Of a stretch of 6,046 nt of DNA, positions 5,407-6,046 are shown piece after piece. The first letter of the stretch is position 1, and each line of letters begins with the position of its first letter. The position numbers and the translations under genes were made by a program. The notes below the pieces were generated by a model, which was given only the letters and a program-made list of their open reading frames with translations, searched no databases and was not told where the DNA came from. This stretch comes from Paracoccaceae bacterium (lineage in GTDB: Bacteria; Pseudomonadota; Alphaproteobacteria; Rhodobacterales; Rhodobacteraceae), in NCBI GenBank assembly GCA_007123625.1, contig SKKS01000255.1, positions 1 through 6,046 on the forward strand. The letters run 5' to 3'.

Positions 5407-6046
5407 ATGTTCACGGCGTCCATGCGTTTCGATCTGGGAGAAGACATCGACGCCCTGCGCGAGATGGTCCACCGCTGGGCGCAGGAGCGCGTCAAGCCCT
5501 TGGCGGCGCAGATCGACCGCGACAATGTCTTTCCCCCGGCGCTGTGGCGCGAACTTGGGGAGCTTGGCCTTCTGGGCATTACAGTGCCCGAAGAATTTGG
5601 CGGGGCTGACATGGGTTATCTGGCCCATGTGATCGCGGTCGAGGAAATCGCCCGCGCCTCAGCCTCGGTCTCGCTGTCTTATGGAGCACATTCCAACCTG
5701 TGCGTGAACCAGATCCGCCTGAACGGCACGCCGGAGCAACGCGCGAAGTATCTGCCTGCGCTGGTCAGCGGTGAACACGTCGGCGCACTGGCCATGTCCG
5801 AAGCGGGCGCCGGGTCCGATGTGGTCGGCATGAAGCTGCGCGCCGACAAGAAGAACGACCGCTACATCCTGAACGGCACCAAATACTGGATCACCAACGG
5901 CCCCGACGCCGATGTATTGGTGGTCTATGCCAAGACCGACCCCGAGGCAGGGTCGAAGGGGATCACGGCCTTTCTGATCGAGAAATCCATGACCGGATTC
6001 TCCACAAGCCCGCACTTCGACAAGCTGGGCATGCGCGGGTCCAACA
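5407..6046 (+). CDS. ivd: Isovaleryl-CoA dehydrogenase, N-terminal 213 residues (partial, runs off window end)
   Basis: This flavoenzyme oxidises isovaleryl-CoA to 3-methylcrotonyl-CoA in leucine breakdown and passes electrons to electron-transferring flavoprotein; it is cytoplasmic. The visible part covers the N-terminal helical domain (about 8-122) and most of the middle beta domain. IVD-like features are the segment SYGAHSNLCVNQI (91-103), the FAD/substrate motif ALAMSEAGAGSDVV (127-140) and YWITNG (160-165). The family is about 390 residues, so roughly 55% is present; the catalytic Glu lies beyond the window. ATG 5407 has a strong GGGGAGGAAG site just upstream (5392-5401). The in-frame ATG at residue 6 is a weaker alternative. 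The gene has its own promoter and palindromic operator and is unrelated in function to the upstream caspase gene. In related bacteria methylcrotonyl-CoA carboxylase genes usually follow, which could be tested in the next sequence. Confidence 0.95.
   Translation, partial: MFTASMRFDLGEDIDALREMVHRWAQERVKPLAAQIDRDNVFPPALWRELGELGLLGITVPEEFGGADMGYLAHVIAVEEIARASASVSLSYGAHSNLCVNQIRLNGTPEQRAKYLPALVSGEHVGALAMSEAGAGSDVVGMKLRADKKNDRYILNGTKYWITNGPDADVLVVYAKTDPEAGSKGITAFLIEKSMTGFSTSPHFDKLGMRGSN

Noticed and set aside
5659..6015. 118-codon minus-strand open frame, and another at 5338-5628
   Set aside because: Both are antisense to ivd or its promoter; the ivd frame is unmistakable in this region.

Overview
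The window is high-GC DNA with the codon usage and gene content of an alphaproteobacterium. The wording of the isovaleryl-CoA dehydrogenase and the Ala/Pro-rich proteins suggest a Rhodobacterales-like marine or soil bacterium. That placement is an inference, because no rRNA or other marker gene is present. No mobile element, tRNA, rRNA or CRISPR array was seen. Five genes are supported in full or nearly so and two run off the window edges.

Positions 1-2423 (minus strand) read as one operon in the order HtrA-like exported protein, OmpR-family response regulator, membrane sensor kinase (N-terminus only). The regulator follows the HtrA-like gene by 30 nt, and the kinase start overlaps the regulator stop by 4 nt (GTGA). 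The HtrA-like protein has a signal sequence, a trypsin-fold domain and two PDZ domains. Its catalytic histidine position reads Arg, while the Asp and Ser of the triad are kept, so it is probably proteolytically dead or altered.

Positions 2424-2600 are a divergent intergenic region. It must hold promoters for both directions and contains a short inverted repeat, but no convincing sigma-70 boxes were found.

Positions 2601-5328 (plus strand) are a two-gene unit. The first gene encodes a small exported protein with a C-terminal beta-sandwich-like domain. It is followed after 13 nt by an exported caspase-fold (peptidase C14, metacaspase-like) protein with an intact His112/Cys181 dyad and a long C-terminal region that includes a DUF4384-like segment. 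Both halves of the divergent locus encode exported proteins tied to proteolysis, next to a membrane-linked two-component system. This is a plausible cell-envelope proteolysis or stress module, but that link is an inference from position only.

Positions 5329-6046 begin an unrelated metabolic unit, the leucine-degradation gene ivd, cut by the window end. It has a well-formed promoter (TTGACG, 17 nt, TATTTT) with a 22-bp near-perfect palindrome over the expected start of transcription, as expected for repressor control. An 11-bp hairpin containing the caspase stop codon lies directly upstream and shares bases with the -35 box.
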